Below are positions 1 through 6,045 of a stretch of DNA of 6,045 bases, piece by piece; within the stretch, counting starts at the first letter, position 1; each line of letters begins with the position of its first letter. Under the pieces are notes generated by a model that saw only the letters and a list, made by a program, of their open reading frames with translations, was not told the origin of the DNA and searched no databases. The DNA is from Candidatus Didemnitutus sp. (GTDB lineage: Bacteria > Verrucomicrobiota > Verrucomicrobiia > Opitutales > Opitutaceae). The DNA is taken from assembly GCA_030682505.1 (NCBI GenBank), contig JAUXOH010000092.1:1-6045 (forward strand), in the 5' to 3' direction. The translations under genes were made by a program, and so were the position numbers.

Positions 1-325
1 GCGCTGTAGATCACGATCACCCCGGCGCCCGCGAGCAACTTGAGCCCCGTCTTGCCGTACTTGTCCGAGTTCGTGTGGATTGAGCTTCTCCAGCGCCCAC
101 GGATCGACGCCTGACAATTGCGGGAGCCCGCGGCAAATTGAAGAGCTCGGCCGAGGGCGTCGCGACATTCCTATCCAACCGGCGCGCTGGAGGAGCATCG
201 TCCTTCGCCATCCGGTATTTCTTCGCGGTGACGCACCCGGAGAAAAGCAGAACCGCAGCGCTCAACCAAAAGACCCGAACAACGCGACGGAGGGCTTCGG
301 GCATGCCCTTGCATGCCGCGCCCAC
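1..325 (-). pseudogene. Decayed lipoprotein gene (frameshifted, probably internally deleted)
   Basis: The reading frame opens at GTG 325 or ATG 304 and encodes a convincing lipoprotein signal peptide: basic MPEALRR, a hydrophobic stretch, then the lipobox LFSGC with the cysteine to be lipidated, followed by VTAKKYRMAKDDAPPARRLD. After about position 130 this frame turns into Arg/Ser/Thr-rich text and stops at 17-19. Two other frames then carry the gene-like peptide: LPQLSGVDPWALEKLN at about 79-126, and TNSDKYGKTGLKLLAGAGVI (then VIYS, with no stop before the window edge) at about 3-71. The three segments lie in three different phases, so at least two frame changes are needed to read through. 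The signal peptide is followed by only about 30 residues before the DPW segment, which suggests that a middle section has been lost. The product would be an outer-membrane or periplasmic lipoprotein of unknown function. I infer a relict gene; two sequencing indels could explain the frame changes but not the missing middle. A GGAGG lies only 3 nt from GTG 325, so the start is unsure. Confidence 0.5.
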
Positions 326-368
326 TTGCCTCCGCCAAGGTTTTTCTCCCCCGGATTCAGGTGGTCTC

Positions 369-390
369 CGCGCGCCAACGCTGGCGCGCG
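369..390 (-). terminator. Strong hairpin after the SMR gene, possible terminator
   Basis: A perfect inverted repeat with a 9-bp GC-rich stem (369-377 pairing with 382-390) and a 4-nt loop begins 4 nt beyond the stop codon of the SMR transporter gene. No U-tract follows on the - strand, so it is not a canonical intrinsic terminator. It could still stop transcription, protect the 3' end of the mRNA, or separate the transporter from the lipoprotein remnant downstream. Confidence 0.45.
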
Positions 391-394
391 CCGC

Positions 395-712
395 TCAGCC
401 GTTCGTCACCTTCAGCCCGAGAATGCCGCCGACGATCAGCACGATGCAGGCGAGCCGCGCCGCGGTCGCGGGCTCCTTGAAGAGCATGATGCCGGCGATC
501 GCGGTGCCGACGGCGCCGATTCCCGTCCAGATCGCGTAGCTCGTGCCGAGCGGCAACACCTTCACCGCCTGCGCCAGACACCAGAAGCTGGCGAGCATGA
601 GCACGACCGTGGTCACACTCGGCCAGAGTTTCGAAAAACCCTGCGTGTATTTCAGTCCGACCGCCCAACCAATTTCGAGCGCGCCGGCAACGATGAGCCA
701 GATCCAAGCCAT
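395..712 (-). CDS. sugE: SMR-family guanidinium/quaternary ammonium exporter, SugE/Gdx type
   Basis: This 105-residue protein has the normal length of the small multidrug resistance family and four hydrophobic segments (about 2-21, 30-49, 56-76 and 84-102). It works as an antiparallel dimer in the inner membrane and exchanges protons for substrate. The SMR glutamate is E13, in the context AGALEIGWAVGLKYTQGF, which is the SugE/Gdx signature rather than the EmrE one. W16, S42, Y59 and W62 (LPLGTSYAIWTGIGAVGT) match the binding-site residues known for Gdx proteins. From memory it is close to E. coli SugE along its whole length. Proteins of this subtype export guanidinium, with some quaternary ammonium compounds as side substrates. 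ATG 712 is chosen because the family N-terminus MAWI/MSWI starts there; no good Shine-Dalgarno is visible, and an ATG at 715-717 is out of frame. The gene is divergent from the oxidoreductase operon and has no obvious functional link to it. I saw no guanidine riboswitch upstream. Confidence 0.93.
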   Translation of the reverse strand: MAWIWLIVAGALEIGWAVGLKYTQGFSKLWPSVTTVVLMLASFWCLAQAVKVLPLGTSYAIWTGIGAVGTAIAGIMLFKEPATAARLACIVLIVGGILGLKVTNG

Positions 713-927
713 GGCATGAGTAATCAGGATTCCCCGCGGCGTTCACGATAAATCTCCCGCCGGCTCCGGGGGTGCCGGACTCTCATCCTTTCGGCGTAAC
801 GGCGCAACCCAACCCCTGCACAACGTCGCGCAACCGATGCACAGTGCCGGCGGCGATCTGGGACTACTATGACACAAACCCTCCACGCGCTGAACCGCCA
901 CCCCTCCGGCGCCGGCGCCAACCCGCC
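713..927. promoter_or_regulatory. Divergent intergenic region between the transporter and the operon
   Basis: These 215 bp separate two divergent genes and must carry both promoters. Visible elements are: direct repeat GCGCAACC at 802-809 and 828-835; direct repeat TGCACA at 817-822 and 838-843, spaced 21 bp; two mutually exclusive short stems, CCGGC 760-764 with GCCGG 774-778 and TCCGG 765-769 with CCGGA 775-779; a possible -10-like TACTAT at 865-870 on the + strand with no convincing -35 partner; and a 12-bp perfect palindrome GGCGCCGGCGCC at 908-919, 8 nt before the operon start codon. None is a recognised operator. The assignment as a regulatory region rests mainly on gene orientation. 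Confidence 0.4.
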
Positions 928-2346
928 ATGGTCTCCCCCCTCCGTCCGAAGCCCTTCCTCCAACCCGAATACTGCAAGGGCTGTCTGCGTTGCATCGACG
1001 CGTGCCCGAAGCACTGCATCACGCCCGGCCACGAGATCAACCCGATCACCGGCCTCGTGCCGGTCGAGCTCAACCTCGACGCCTGCAACGGCTGCACGTT
1101 GTGCATGCAGGCCTGCCCCGAACCCTTCGGCCTGCGCCCGGAAACCGAGCGCTGCGGCGCTTCCTGCGGCCCCGACGGTGATTTCGAACTCAACGACCCG
1201 GCCAAACTTTTCGGCCCGCGCCAAGTCAAGGCCGAGCCCGCGCTCGACCAGCCCGACGAGCGCATCGAGCTGCCCGCCTGCGAACCGATGGTGCTCAAGG
1301 GCAACTACGCCTCCGCCATCGGCGCGTTGCTCGGGGGTTGCCGGCACGTCTTCGGTTACCCGATCACGCCGAGCACGGAAGGCTCGGAACTCATGGCCAA
1401 GATTCTCCCCAAGCTGAACGGCTCCTTTGTCCAGGCCGTGAGCGAAACCGCCGCCGTGAACATGATGTATGGTGCCGGCGGTGGGGGCGTGCCCTGCATC
1501 ACCTTCACCAGCGGTCCCGGCTTCAGCCTGATGCTGGAAGGCATCAGCTACCTGGTCGGCGCCGAACTGCCGGGCGTGTTCGTCAACATCATGCGCGGGG
1601 GTCCCGGCCTCGGCAATCTCGGGCCCGAACAGGCCGACATCGCCATGGCTTGTCGCGGCCTCGGCCACGGCAACTCGCACGCCATCGTCCTCGCTCCCGG
1701 CACTCCCCAGGAGATGCTCGATCTCGCGATGGAGTCGTTCGACCTGAGCTTCCGCTACCGCATCCCGGTCGTGATCCTCGGTGACGGCTACCTCGGCCAG
1801 ATGACGGGCGTGGTCAAGCTGCCGCGCCACATGATCAAGCGCGGGATGCCGGCTTGGGCCGTCTGCGGTGATCGCGGACACCGGCACAACGTCATTTCCT
1901 CCATCCAACTCGCCGAGGTTGATCTCGAAAAACACAACGAGCACCTGAACCGCAAATACGCGCGGATCGCCGAGGCCGAGCAGCGCGCCGATCTCTACCG
2001 CTGCGCCGACGCCGACACGCTCATCATCGCCTGCAACACCCCCGCGCGCATGGCCAAGGGCGCCATCGCCGCCGCCCGCGCGGAAGGCCTCCGGGTCGGG
2101 CTGTTCCGGCCCGTCACCCTCTGGCCCTTCCCGATCAAACTCCTCGCCGACCTGCTGCCGCAAATCGACCGCATCGTCGTGGTCGAGGCCGGTCCCGGTC
2201 AGCTGGAAAACGAACTTCGCCTGGCGTTGAGTCACGCCGGCTACATGCCGCCCCACATCGAAACAGTGCGGCGTCACGGTGGTGTCCTGCCGTCCCAGGA
2301 CGAAATCTTCAACCAGCTCCTCGCGGGCCGGGAGGTGGTGTCATGA
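928..2346 (+). CDS. 2-oxoacid:ferredoxin oxidoreductase, ferredoxin (delta)-alpha fusion, VorB type
   Basis: This 472-residue protein oxidatively decarboxylates 2-oxoacids to acyl-CoA together with the next gene's product, passing electrons to ferredoxin. Residues 10-67 are a dicluster ferredoxin with two CxxCxxCxxxCP motifs (C16, C19, C22, C26; C53, C56, C59, C63). A linker of about 55 residues with C76, C80 and C118 follows. From about 121 comes the alpha subunit: YPITPSTE at 144-151, SETAAV at 172-177 (E173 is likely the glutamate contacting thiamine diphosphate), TSGPG at 194-198, and EGISYLVGAELPG then VNIMRGGPG at 204-227, a pattern typical of VorB. RPVTLWPFP (394-402) and VVVEAGPGQLENEL belong to the C-terminal domain. 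ATG 928 is chosen because it lies 15 codons before the first cluster cysteine. In-frame GTGs at 772 and 844 would only add unconserved, proline-rich sequence. No Shine-Dalgarno precedes 928. The stop codon overlaps the next start (ATGA). Branched-chain 2-oxoacids are the best guess for substrate; 2-oxoglutarate or pyruvate are not excluded. Confidence 0.92.
   Translation: MVSPLRPKPFLQPEYCKGCLRCIDACPKHCITPGHEINPITGLVPVELNLDACNGCTLCMQACPEPFGLRPETERCGASCGPDGDFELNDPAKLFGPRQVKAEPALDQPDERIELPACEPMVLKGNYASAIGALLGGCRHVFGYPITPSTEGSELMAKILPKLNGSFVQAVSETAAVNMMYGAGGGGVPCITFTSGPGFSLMLEGISYLVGAELPGVFVNIMRGGPGLGNLGPEQADIAMACRGLGHGNSHAIVLAPGTPQEMLDLAMESFDLSFRYRIPVVILGDGYLGQMTGVVKLPRHMIKRGMPAWAVCGDRGHRHNVISSIQLAEVDLEKHNEHLNRKYARIAEAEQRADLYRCADADTLIIACNTPARMAKGAIAAARAEGLRVGLFRPVTLWPFPIKLLADLLPQIDRIVVVEAGPGQLENELRLALSHAGYMPPHIETVRRHGGVLPSQDEIFNQLLAGREVVS
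2331..2335 (+). promoter_or_regulatory. Shine-Dalgarno GGAGG for the beta-gamma gene
   Basis: GGAGG lies inside the last codons of the alpha gene, 7 nt before ATG 2343. It supports that start and is the only well-placed ribosome binding site in the operon; the genes starting at 928 and 3767 have none visible. Confidence 0.75.
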
Positions 2347-3770
2347 GTGGCGTCTTCTACGATCAATTCGAACGGCATGCCGGCGGCGTCGGGCTCAAGG
2401 GCCAGAGCACGCACTATTGTCCCGGCTGCGGCCACGGCGTCGTCCATCGCGACATCGCCGAGATCATCGAGAGTCTCGGCGCGCAGGATCGCACCATCTT
2501 CATCAGCCCCGTCGGCTGTTCGGTGTTCGCCTATTACTACTTCGACGTCGGCAACTCCCAGGCGGCCCACGGGCGCGCCCCCGTCGTCGGTCTCGGCCAC
2601 AAGCTCGCGAATCCCGACTCACTCGTCATCTCCTATCAAGGGGACGGCGATCTCGCGTCCATCGGCCTCGCCGAAACGATCTCCGTCGCCCAGATGGGTC
2701 TGCCGCTCACGGTCATCTTCATCAACAATGCCATCTACGGCATGACCGGCGGCCAGCTCGCCCCGACCTCCCTCGTCGGCCAACGCACGGCCACCAGTCC
2801 GGAAGGCCGCACCCGCTCCATGGGCCAGCCGCTCAAGATGGCGGAACTCATCGCGCAACTCGACGGCCCGATCTACGTGGAACGAGTCGCCCTCTACGAC
2901 GCGAAGAACCGCGTCAAGGCGCGCAAGGCGATCAAGAAGGCGCTCACGCTCCAACAGGAACGCCGCGGCTACTCGTTCATCGAAGTCCTCTCCGAATGCC
3001 CCACCCACCTCAAGCTGTCGCCCGTCGACGCCGAGAAATGGGTGAAGGAGAACATGGAGCCGATCTTCCCGCTCGGGGTGAAAAAGGACGTCGTCACCGA
3101 GCCTTGGTTCACCGGCCCGTGTCCGTCGTTCGAACCCGAGGCCGTGCTGGGTCTCAGCGGAGCCGAACCCGCCCGCGCCAATCGCGAACGCGCGGCCTGG
3201 CCCGCGCACCTCGCCAAGCGCGATCTCAGCTTCAAGTTCGCCGGCTCCGGCGGCGACGGTGCCCAAACCGCCGCCCTCCTGCTCGTGCGCGCCGCCATCG
3301 AACTCGGTTACGACGCCACGCACATTCCCGCCTACGGACCCGAGAGCCGCGGCGGCACTTCCTACGCCGATGTGCACATCGCCGCTGACGAAGTGCTCAA
3401 TCCCGCCGCCGCCCAACCCGACGTGCTCGTCGCCTTCAACGCCCCCAGCCTCGCCAAGTTCGCGTCGCAGGTCATCGAGGGCGGCACCATCATCTACGAC
3501 AGCACCCTCATTCCGAAGCCGCCGCAAAACCTCCCTCCGGGACGCACGGTGTTGGCCGTGCCCTTCACCCAGATCGCCTCCGATCTCGGCAAGCCCATGG
3601 TGAAAAACGTCGTCGCGCTCGGCACGTTGCAGGCCTTCACCCGCATTCTCCCCGGCGAGGCGCTCATGGACACGCTCGCCCATGTGCTGAAGGACAAGGC
3701 CTCCGTGCTGCCCTTGAATCGCGCGGCCTTCGCCGCCGGCCAAGCCTCTGTCGAACCCGTCCTGACATGA
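2343..3770 (+). CDS. 2-oxoacid:ferredoxin oxidoreductase, beta-gamma fusion, VorA type plus gamma
   Basis: This 475-residue cytoplasmic protein carries the thiamine diphosphate-binding beta subunit (about 1-250) and the gamma subunit (about 295-465). In the beta part, YCPGCGHG (C26, C29), PVGCSV (C59) and SECPT (C219) supply the four cysteines that ligate the proximal [4Fe-4S] cluster in this family. GDGD at 100-103, NN at 128-129 and IYGMTGGQ at 131-138 form the thiamine diphosphate/Mg site. HGRAP at 76-80 and the beta tail WVKENMEPIFPLGVKKD are characteristic of VorA-type beta subunits. The gamma part opens with AGSGGDGAQTA (300-310) and contains AYGPESRGGTS (330-340), a hallmark of gamma subunits that helps bind CoA. 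In most organisms beta and gamma are separate genes. ATG 2343 overlaps the previous stop and has a good Shine-Dalgarno. Together with the preceding protein it gives a full alpha-beta-gamma-delta complement in two chains. Confidence 0.93.
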   Translation: MSGVFYDQFERHAGGVGLKGQSTHYCPGCGHGVVHRDIAEIIESLGAQDRTIFISPVGCSVFAYYYFDVGNSQAAHGRAPVVGLGHKLANPDSLVISYQGDGDLASIGLAETISVAQMGLPLTVIFINNAIYGMTGGQLAPTSLVGQRTATSPEGRTRSMGQPLKMAELIAQLDGPIYVERVALYDAKNRVKARKAIKKALTLQQERRGYSFIEVLSECPTHLKLSPVDAEKWVKENMEPIFPLGVKKDVVTEPWFTGPCPSFEPEAVLGLSGAEPARANRERAAWPAHLAKRDLSFKFAGSGGDGAQTAALLLVRAAIELGYDATHIPAYGPESRGGTSYADVHIAADEVLNPAAAQPDVLVAFNAPSLAKFASQVIEGGTIIYDSTLIPKPPQNLPPGRTVLAVPFTQIASDLGKPMVKNVVALGTLQAFTRILPGEALMDTLAHVLKDKASVLPLNRAAFAAGQASVEPVLT

Positions 3771-5944
3771 GCCCCCGCTCGACCCCTTCCGCCGCCGGAG
3801 CCAAGCGCAACGGCGCGTTGCCGGCGGTCGCGCACCGCCCCTTTGTCAGCGAAGCGGAAGCCTACGACCTGCTCGGCCAAGCCGACCTGATGCCGCCGCG
3901 TCATGGCATCTCCGGTGGCTTCCTGCCCTTCCAGCCGGGCGAACCGGTCGTGTTGAAAGGCCTCGGCTACGAGGTCTGGCACAAGTCCGAACTCGGCGCG
4001 GTGCGCTTCATCGATTTCGACGCCGCGCAGATCGCCACCGAAGCCGCCGGCATGCGCGCCCGCATCGAAGCCGCCGGCCACGAATGGCTCGACGGCCTCG
4101 TCTGCGAACGGATTCTCCTCCAGCGCAACGGCGACCTGCCCTCCGAGGGTTTCGCCTCCCTCTCGCGCACCGACGCGGGCTGGGTCGCCCTCTTCGGCTT
4201 CGGCGGCCTGCAAGCCGACGCCCTCGCCGAACTCGCCCCCGTCTGCCGCTGGCCGCTGGCGGTCATGACCCCGGACGAAGCGCTGGTCGAACTCGAAGCC
4301 CATTTGCTCGGCCGCATCTGGCTCGGCCGGTTGCGCGCCACGCGACCGCTCACCACGCCGGAGAACCTGCGCCAGTTCCTCAACGGTCTCTGGCAACTGG
4401 CCGCGATCGCCGAATCCGAGGGGCTCTCGCTGCTCGAGATGAACCCGGTGGCGCTCGACACCCAGGGCACGCCGCGTCCGCTCGACGCCGTCGGTCGCCG
4501 GGCCCCGCACGCCCCCGATCGTCTGCCTCCCCTCGACGATTTCCTCGAAGCCCTGCGCACGCCGCAGCGCATCGCCCTCGCCGGTGTCTCCGCCAAGGTC
4601 GGCGGTGTCGGCCGCACCATCCTCGACAATCTCCGCCGCTACCCGCTGCCGAAGGGCGACCTCGTGCTCATCAAACCGGGTCAGGACCGCTTCCTGGAAC
4701 TGCCGTGCCTGCCGGATGTGGGTGCCCTGCTGGCGGCGCCGGTGGACCTGCTGCTGCTCGCCCTGCCCGCGGTGGCGGCGGCCGACGTGCTCACGACCCT
4801 GATCCAACAAGGCGGCGGCGCCACGTGTGTCGGACTCGTGGCCGGTGGCATTGGCGACGGCGCCGACACCACGGGCCTCGGCGAAAAACTGAAACAGCTG
4901 CTCCACGACACGCGCGCCGCCGGTCGTTGGACACCCGCGATTCTCGGGCCCAATTTCCTCGGCCACTGGGTCCCCGCGGCCTTGCTCGACACCTCCTTCA
5001 TTCCCACCGCCAAACTCGCCGCGCCGGCCACGACCGGGGGAAAATTGACACTCCTGAGCCAGAGCGGGGCGTTCTTGCTCTGCCGTCGTTCCCGCCAACC
5101 GGAGTTGCCCTTCGGACTCGGCGTCGCGCTCGGCAATCAAATGGACGTCGCCCTCGGTGACGTGCTGGCTGCGCTCTCCCACGAAATCGATCCCGGTCCG
5201 GTGGCGTGCTACGTCGAAGGATTTGGTCCCGGACAACTCGCCCCGTTTGCCCGGTCGGCTCGCGTGATGCACCGCCTCGGGGCACACGTGATTTTGCATC
5301 GGGCCGGACGCACTGTCGCGGGTCAGGCCGCGGCCGCGAGCCACACCGGCGCCATGGCGGGCGACCTCGAGCTCGAGCGCTCCTTGCTCGAACGCAGCGG
5401 CGTGCACTTCACCGAAACCATTGCCGAATTCGACGCCACGCTCGCGTGGCTCAGCGCTTACCCGCAACTGGCGAAAGGACCGGTCGCGTTGCTGACCAAT
5501 GCCGGCTTCGAAAGCGTCAACGGCAGTGATCTCTTTGGTCCGGACCTGGCGGCCGCGGAACTGTCTCCCAAGGCGACCAAGAGTCTTTCCCTCGTGCTGG
5601 AGAGTCATTCTCTCGACGGTCTGGTCGCTCCGCGTCTGCCGCTCGACCTCACGCCGATGGCGGAGGAAGCCGCCTACCTCGATGCGGCGAAGGTCTTGTT
5701 GCCCGAATGCGCGGTGCTGGTGGTGGGGCTCGTGCCCTTCACCCGCAACCTCGGCACCGAGGGCGTCGCCGCGCAGGGCTTTGCCACCAAGCTCGCGGCC
5801 CTCGCGCGCGCCCAGAAGAAGCCCCTCGCCGTCGTCATCGACGCCGGTCCCGCCTACGGGGAATACCGCGCGGCCTTCGTGCAGGCCGGGGTGCCCACCT
5901 TCGACCGCATCGAAAACGCCCTGCTCGGTCTCCGCGTGCTTTGA
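3767..5944 (+). CDS. NDP-forming acyl-CoA synthetase (acetyl-CoA synthetase, ADP-forming type), beta-alpha fusion
   Basis: This 725-residue enzyme is expected to convert acyl-CoA + ADP + Pi to the free acid, CoA and ATP. After about 24 low-complexity residues comes an ATP-grasp (beta) half. H72 in WHKSELGAV matches the second phosphohistidine of archaeal ADP-forming synthetases, FGFGG matches the usual F/V-G-x-GG motif, and EMNP at 224-227 is the usual metal-binding ExNP. The alpha half starts near 268 with a CoA-binding Rossmann fold (ALAGVSAKVGGVGRTIL), then GPNFLG 394-399, SQSG 431-434, LGNQMD 455-460, YVEGF 482-486 and SHTGAMAGD with H526, the catalytic phosphohistidine. H526 lies about 260 residues into the alpha half, as expected for the family. 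The usual TNAGG reads TNAGFES (577-583), a departure. The half order is opposite to the alpha-beta fusions of the Pka/PatZ type, and there is no acetyltransferase domain. ATG 3767 overlaps the previous stop; no Shine-Dalgarno is visible, so translation probably depends on reinitiation. Confidence 0.88.
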   Translation: MSPRSTPSAAGAKRNGALPAVAHRPFVSEAEAYDLLGQADLMPPRHGISGGFLPFQPGEPVVLKGLGYEVWHKSELGAVRFIDFDAAQIATEAAGMRARIEAAGHEWLDGLVCERILLQRNGDLPSEGFASLSRTDAGWVALFGFGGLQADALAELAPVCRWPLAVMTPDEALVELEAHLLGRIWLGRLRATRPLTTPENLRQFLNGLWQLAAIAESEGLSLLEMNPVALDTQGTPRPLDAVGRRAPHAPDRLPPLDDFLEALRTPQRIALAGVSAKVGGVGRTILDNLRRYPLPKGDLVLIKPGQDRFLELPCLPDVGALLAAPVDLLLLALPAVAAADVLTTLIQQGGGATCVGLVAGGIGDGADTTGLGEKLKQLLHDTRAAGRWTPAILGPNFLGHWVPAALLDTSFIPTAKLAAPATTGGKLTLLSQSGAFLLCRRSRQPELPFGLGVALGNQMDVALGDVLAALSHEIDPGPVACYVEGFGPGQLAPFARSARVMHRLGAHVILHRAGRTVAGQAAAASHTGAMAGDLELERSLLERSGVHFTETIAEFDATLAWLSAYPQLAKGPVALLTNAGFESVNGSDLFGPDLAAAELSPKATKSLSLVLESHSLDGLVAPRLPLDLTPMAEEAAYLDAAKVLLPECAVLVVGLVPFTRNLGTEGVAAQGFATKLAALARAQKKPLAVVIDAGPAYGEYRAAFVQAGVPTFDRIENALLGLRVL

Positions 5945-5959
5945 CGCGGGCGACCCACC

Positions 5960-6045
5960 TTACTTCGCGAGAAACTTCGCCGCCGCGGCTTCGTCGACCA
6001 GCCACACGACGTTCTGACTGCAGGCCTTGAGCGTCTGCGCCGGAA
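5960..6045 (-). CDS. C-terminus of an unidentified protein (partial, runs off the window)
   Basis: On the - strand a frame open from the window edge ends at TAA 5960-5962 and gives PAQTLKACSQNVVWLVDEAA followed by AAKFLAK. Third codon positions are nearly all G or C, as in the operon genes, and the amphipathic, Ala/Lys-rich end is plausible for a cytoplasmic protein. Only 15 nt separate its stop from the convergent stop of the acyl-CoA synthetase gene, and no terminator hairpin is evident between them. I do not recognise the family, and 27 residues are too few to assign a function. Confidence 0.5.
   Translation of the reverse strand, partial: PAQTLKACSQNVVWLVDEAAAAKFLAK

Noticed and set aside
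80..751. 223-codon open frame on the + strand over the transporter and lipoprotein region
   Set aside because: It is antisense to the clear SMR gene and reads as Arg/Pro/Asp-rich text with no homology I recognise.
713..900. Guanidine riboswitch upstream of the SugE/Gdx gene
   Set aside because: Read on the - strand, I found neither the conserved guanidine-I core nor paired ACGR hairpin loops of the guanidine-II type nor a guanidine-III pseudoknot pattern. A covariance-model search would settle it.
772..927. Upstream in-frame extension of the alpha gene (GTG 772 or GTG 844)
   Set aside because: The added residues are proline- and arginine-rich with no family similarity, and ATG 928 already gives a full ferredoxin domain.
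724..2277. 517-codon open frame on the - strand opposite the alpha gene
   Set aside because: Low-complexity His/Asp/Gly/Ala translation with no recognisable fold, entirely antisense to the ferredoxin-alpha gene. Treated as a shadow.
2619..3743. 374-codon open frame on the - strand opposite the beta-gamma gene
   Set aside because: Same shadow pattern, with no motif and no start signal.
3494..5608. 704-codon open frame on the - strand opposite the synthetase and gamma genes
   Set aside because: Its translation is rich in Arg, Gly, His and Glu without domain motifs, and it is antisense to a strongly supported gene. Such frames are a by-product of GC-rich codon use.
1..6045. tRNA, rRNA, CRISPR array, insertion sequence, phage or defence genes
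   Set aside because: No repeat-spacer pattern, transposase motif, terminal inverted repeat or RNA gene signature was seen on either strand.

Overview
This is a compact, GC-rich bacterial chromosomal window. Its centre is a three-gene operon on the + strand (928-5944) that looks like a complete energy-yielding 2-oxoacid oxidation pathway. The base composition, the weak or missing Shine-Dalgarno sequences at most starts, and a lipoprotein remnant of a type I associate with Opitutaceae suggest a Verrucomicrobiota host. That assignment is inference; no rRNA or other phylogenetic marker is present.

Left flank (1-712, - strand). Positions 1-325 hold what looks like a decayed lipoprotein gene: an intact lipoprotein signal peptide with lipobox, followed by gene-like peptide segments spread over three reading frames. 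Next comes an intact small multidrug resistance protein of the SugE/Gdx (guanidinium exporter) subtype at 395-712, with a strong hairpin just beyond its stop codon. A divergent intergenic region (713-927) separates it from the operon.

Operon (928-5944, + strand). Gene 1 fuses a 2x[4Fe-4S] ferredoxin (delta) to the alpha subunit of a 2-oxoacid:ferredoxin oxidoreductase of the VorB type. Gene 2 fuses the thiamine-diphosphate-binding beta subunit (VorA type) to the gamma subunit. Gene 3 is a fused NDP-forming acyl-CoA synthetase, with the ATP-grasp (beta) half before the CoA-binding/ligase (alpha) half. Both junctions are ATGA start/stop overlaps, so the three proteins are probably translationally coupled. 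Expected chemistry: 2-oxoacid + CoA + oxidised ferredoxin -> acyl-CoA + CO2 + reduced ferredoxin, then acyl-CoA + ADP + Pi -> acid + CoA + ATP. This is the arrangement of steps known from peptide-fermenting Thermococcales, here compressed from six subunit types into three polypeptides. The substrate (branched-chain 2-oxoacids versus others) cannot be fixed from sequence alone.

Right flank (5960-6045, - strand). The last 27 codons of a convergent, unidentified gene run off the window. No tRNA, rRNA, CRISPR array, insertion sequence or phage element was seen.
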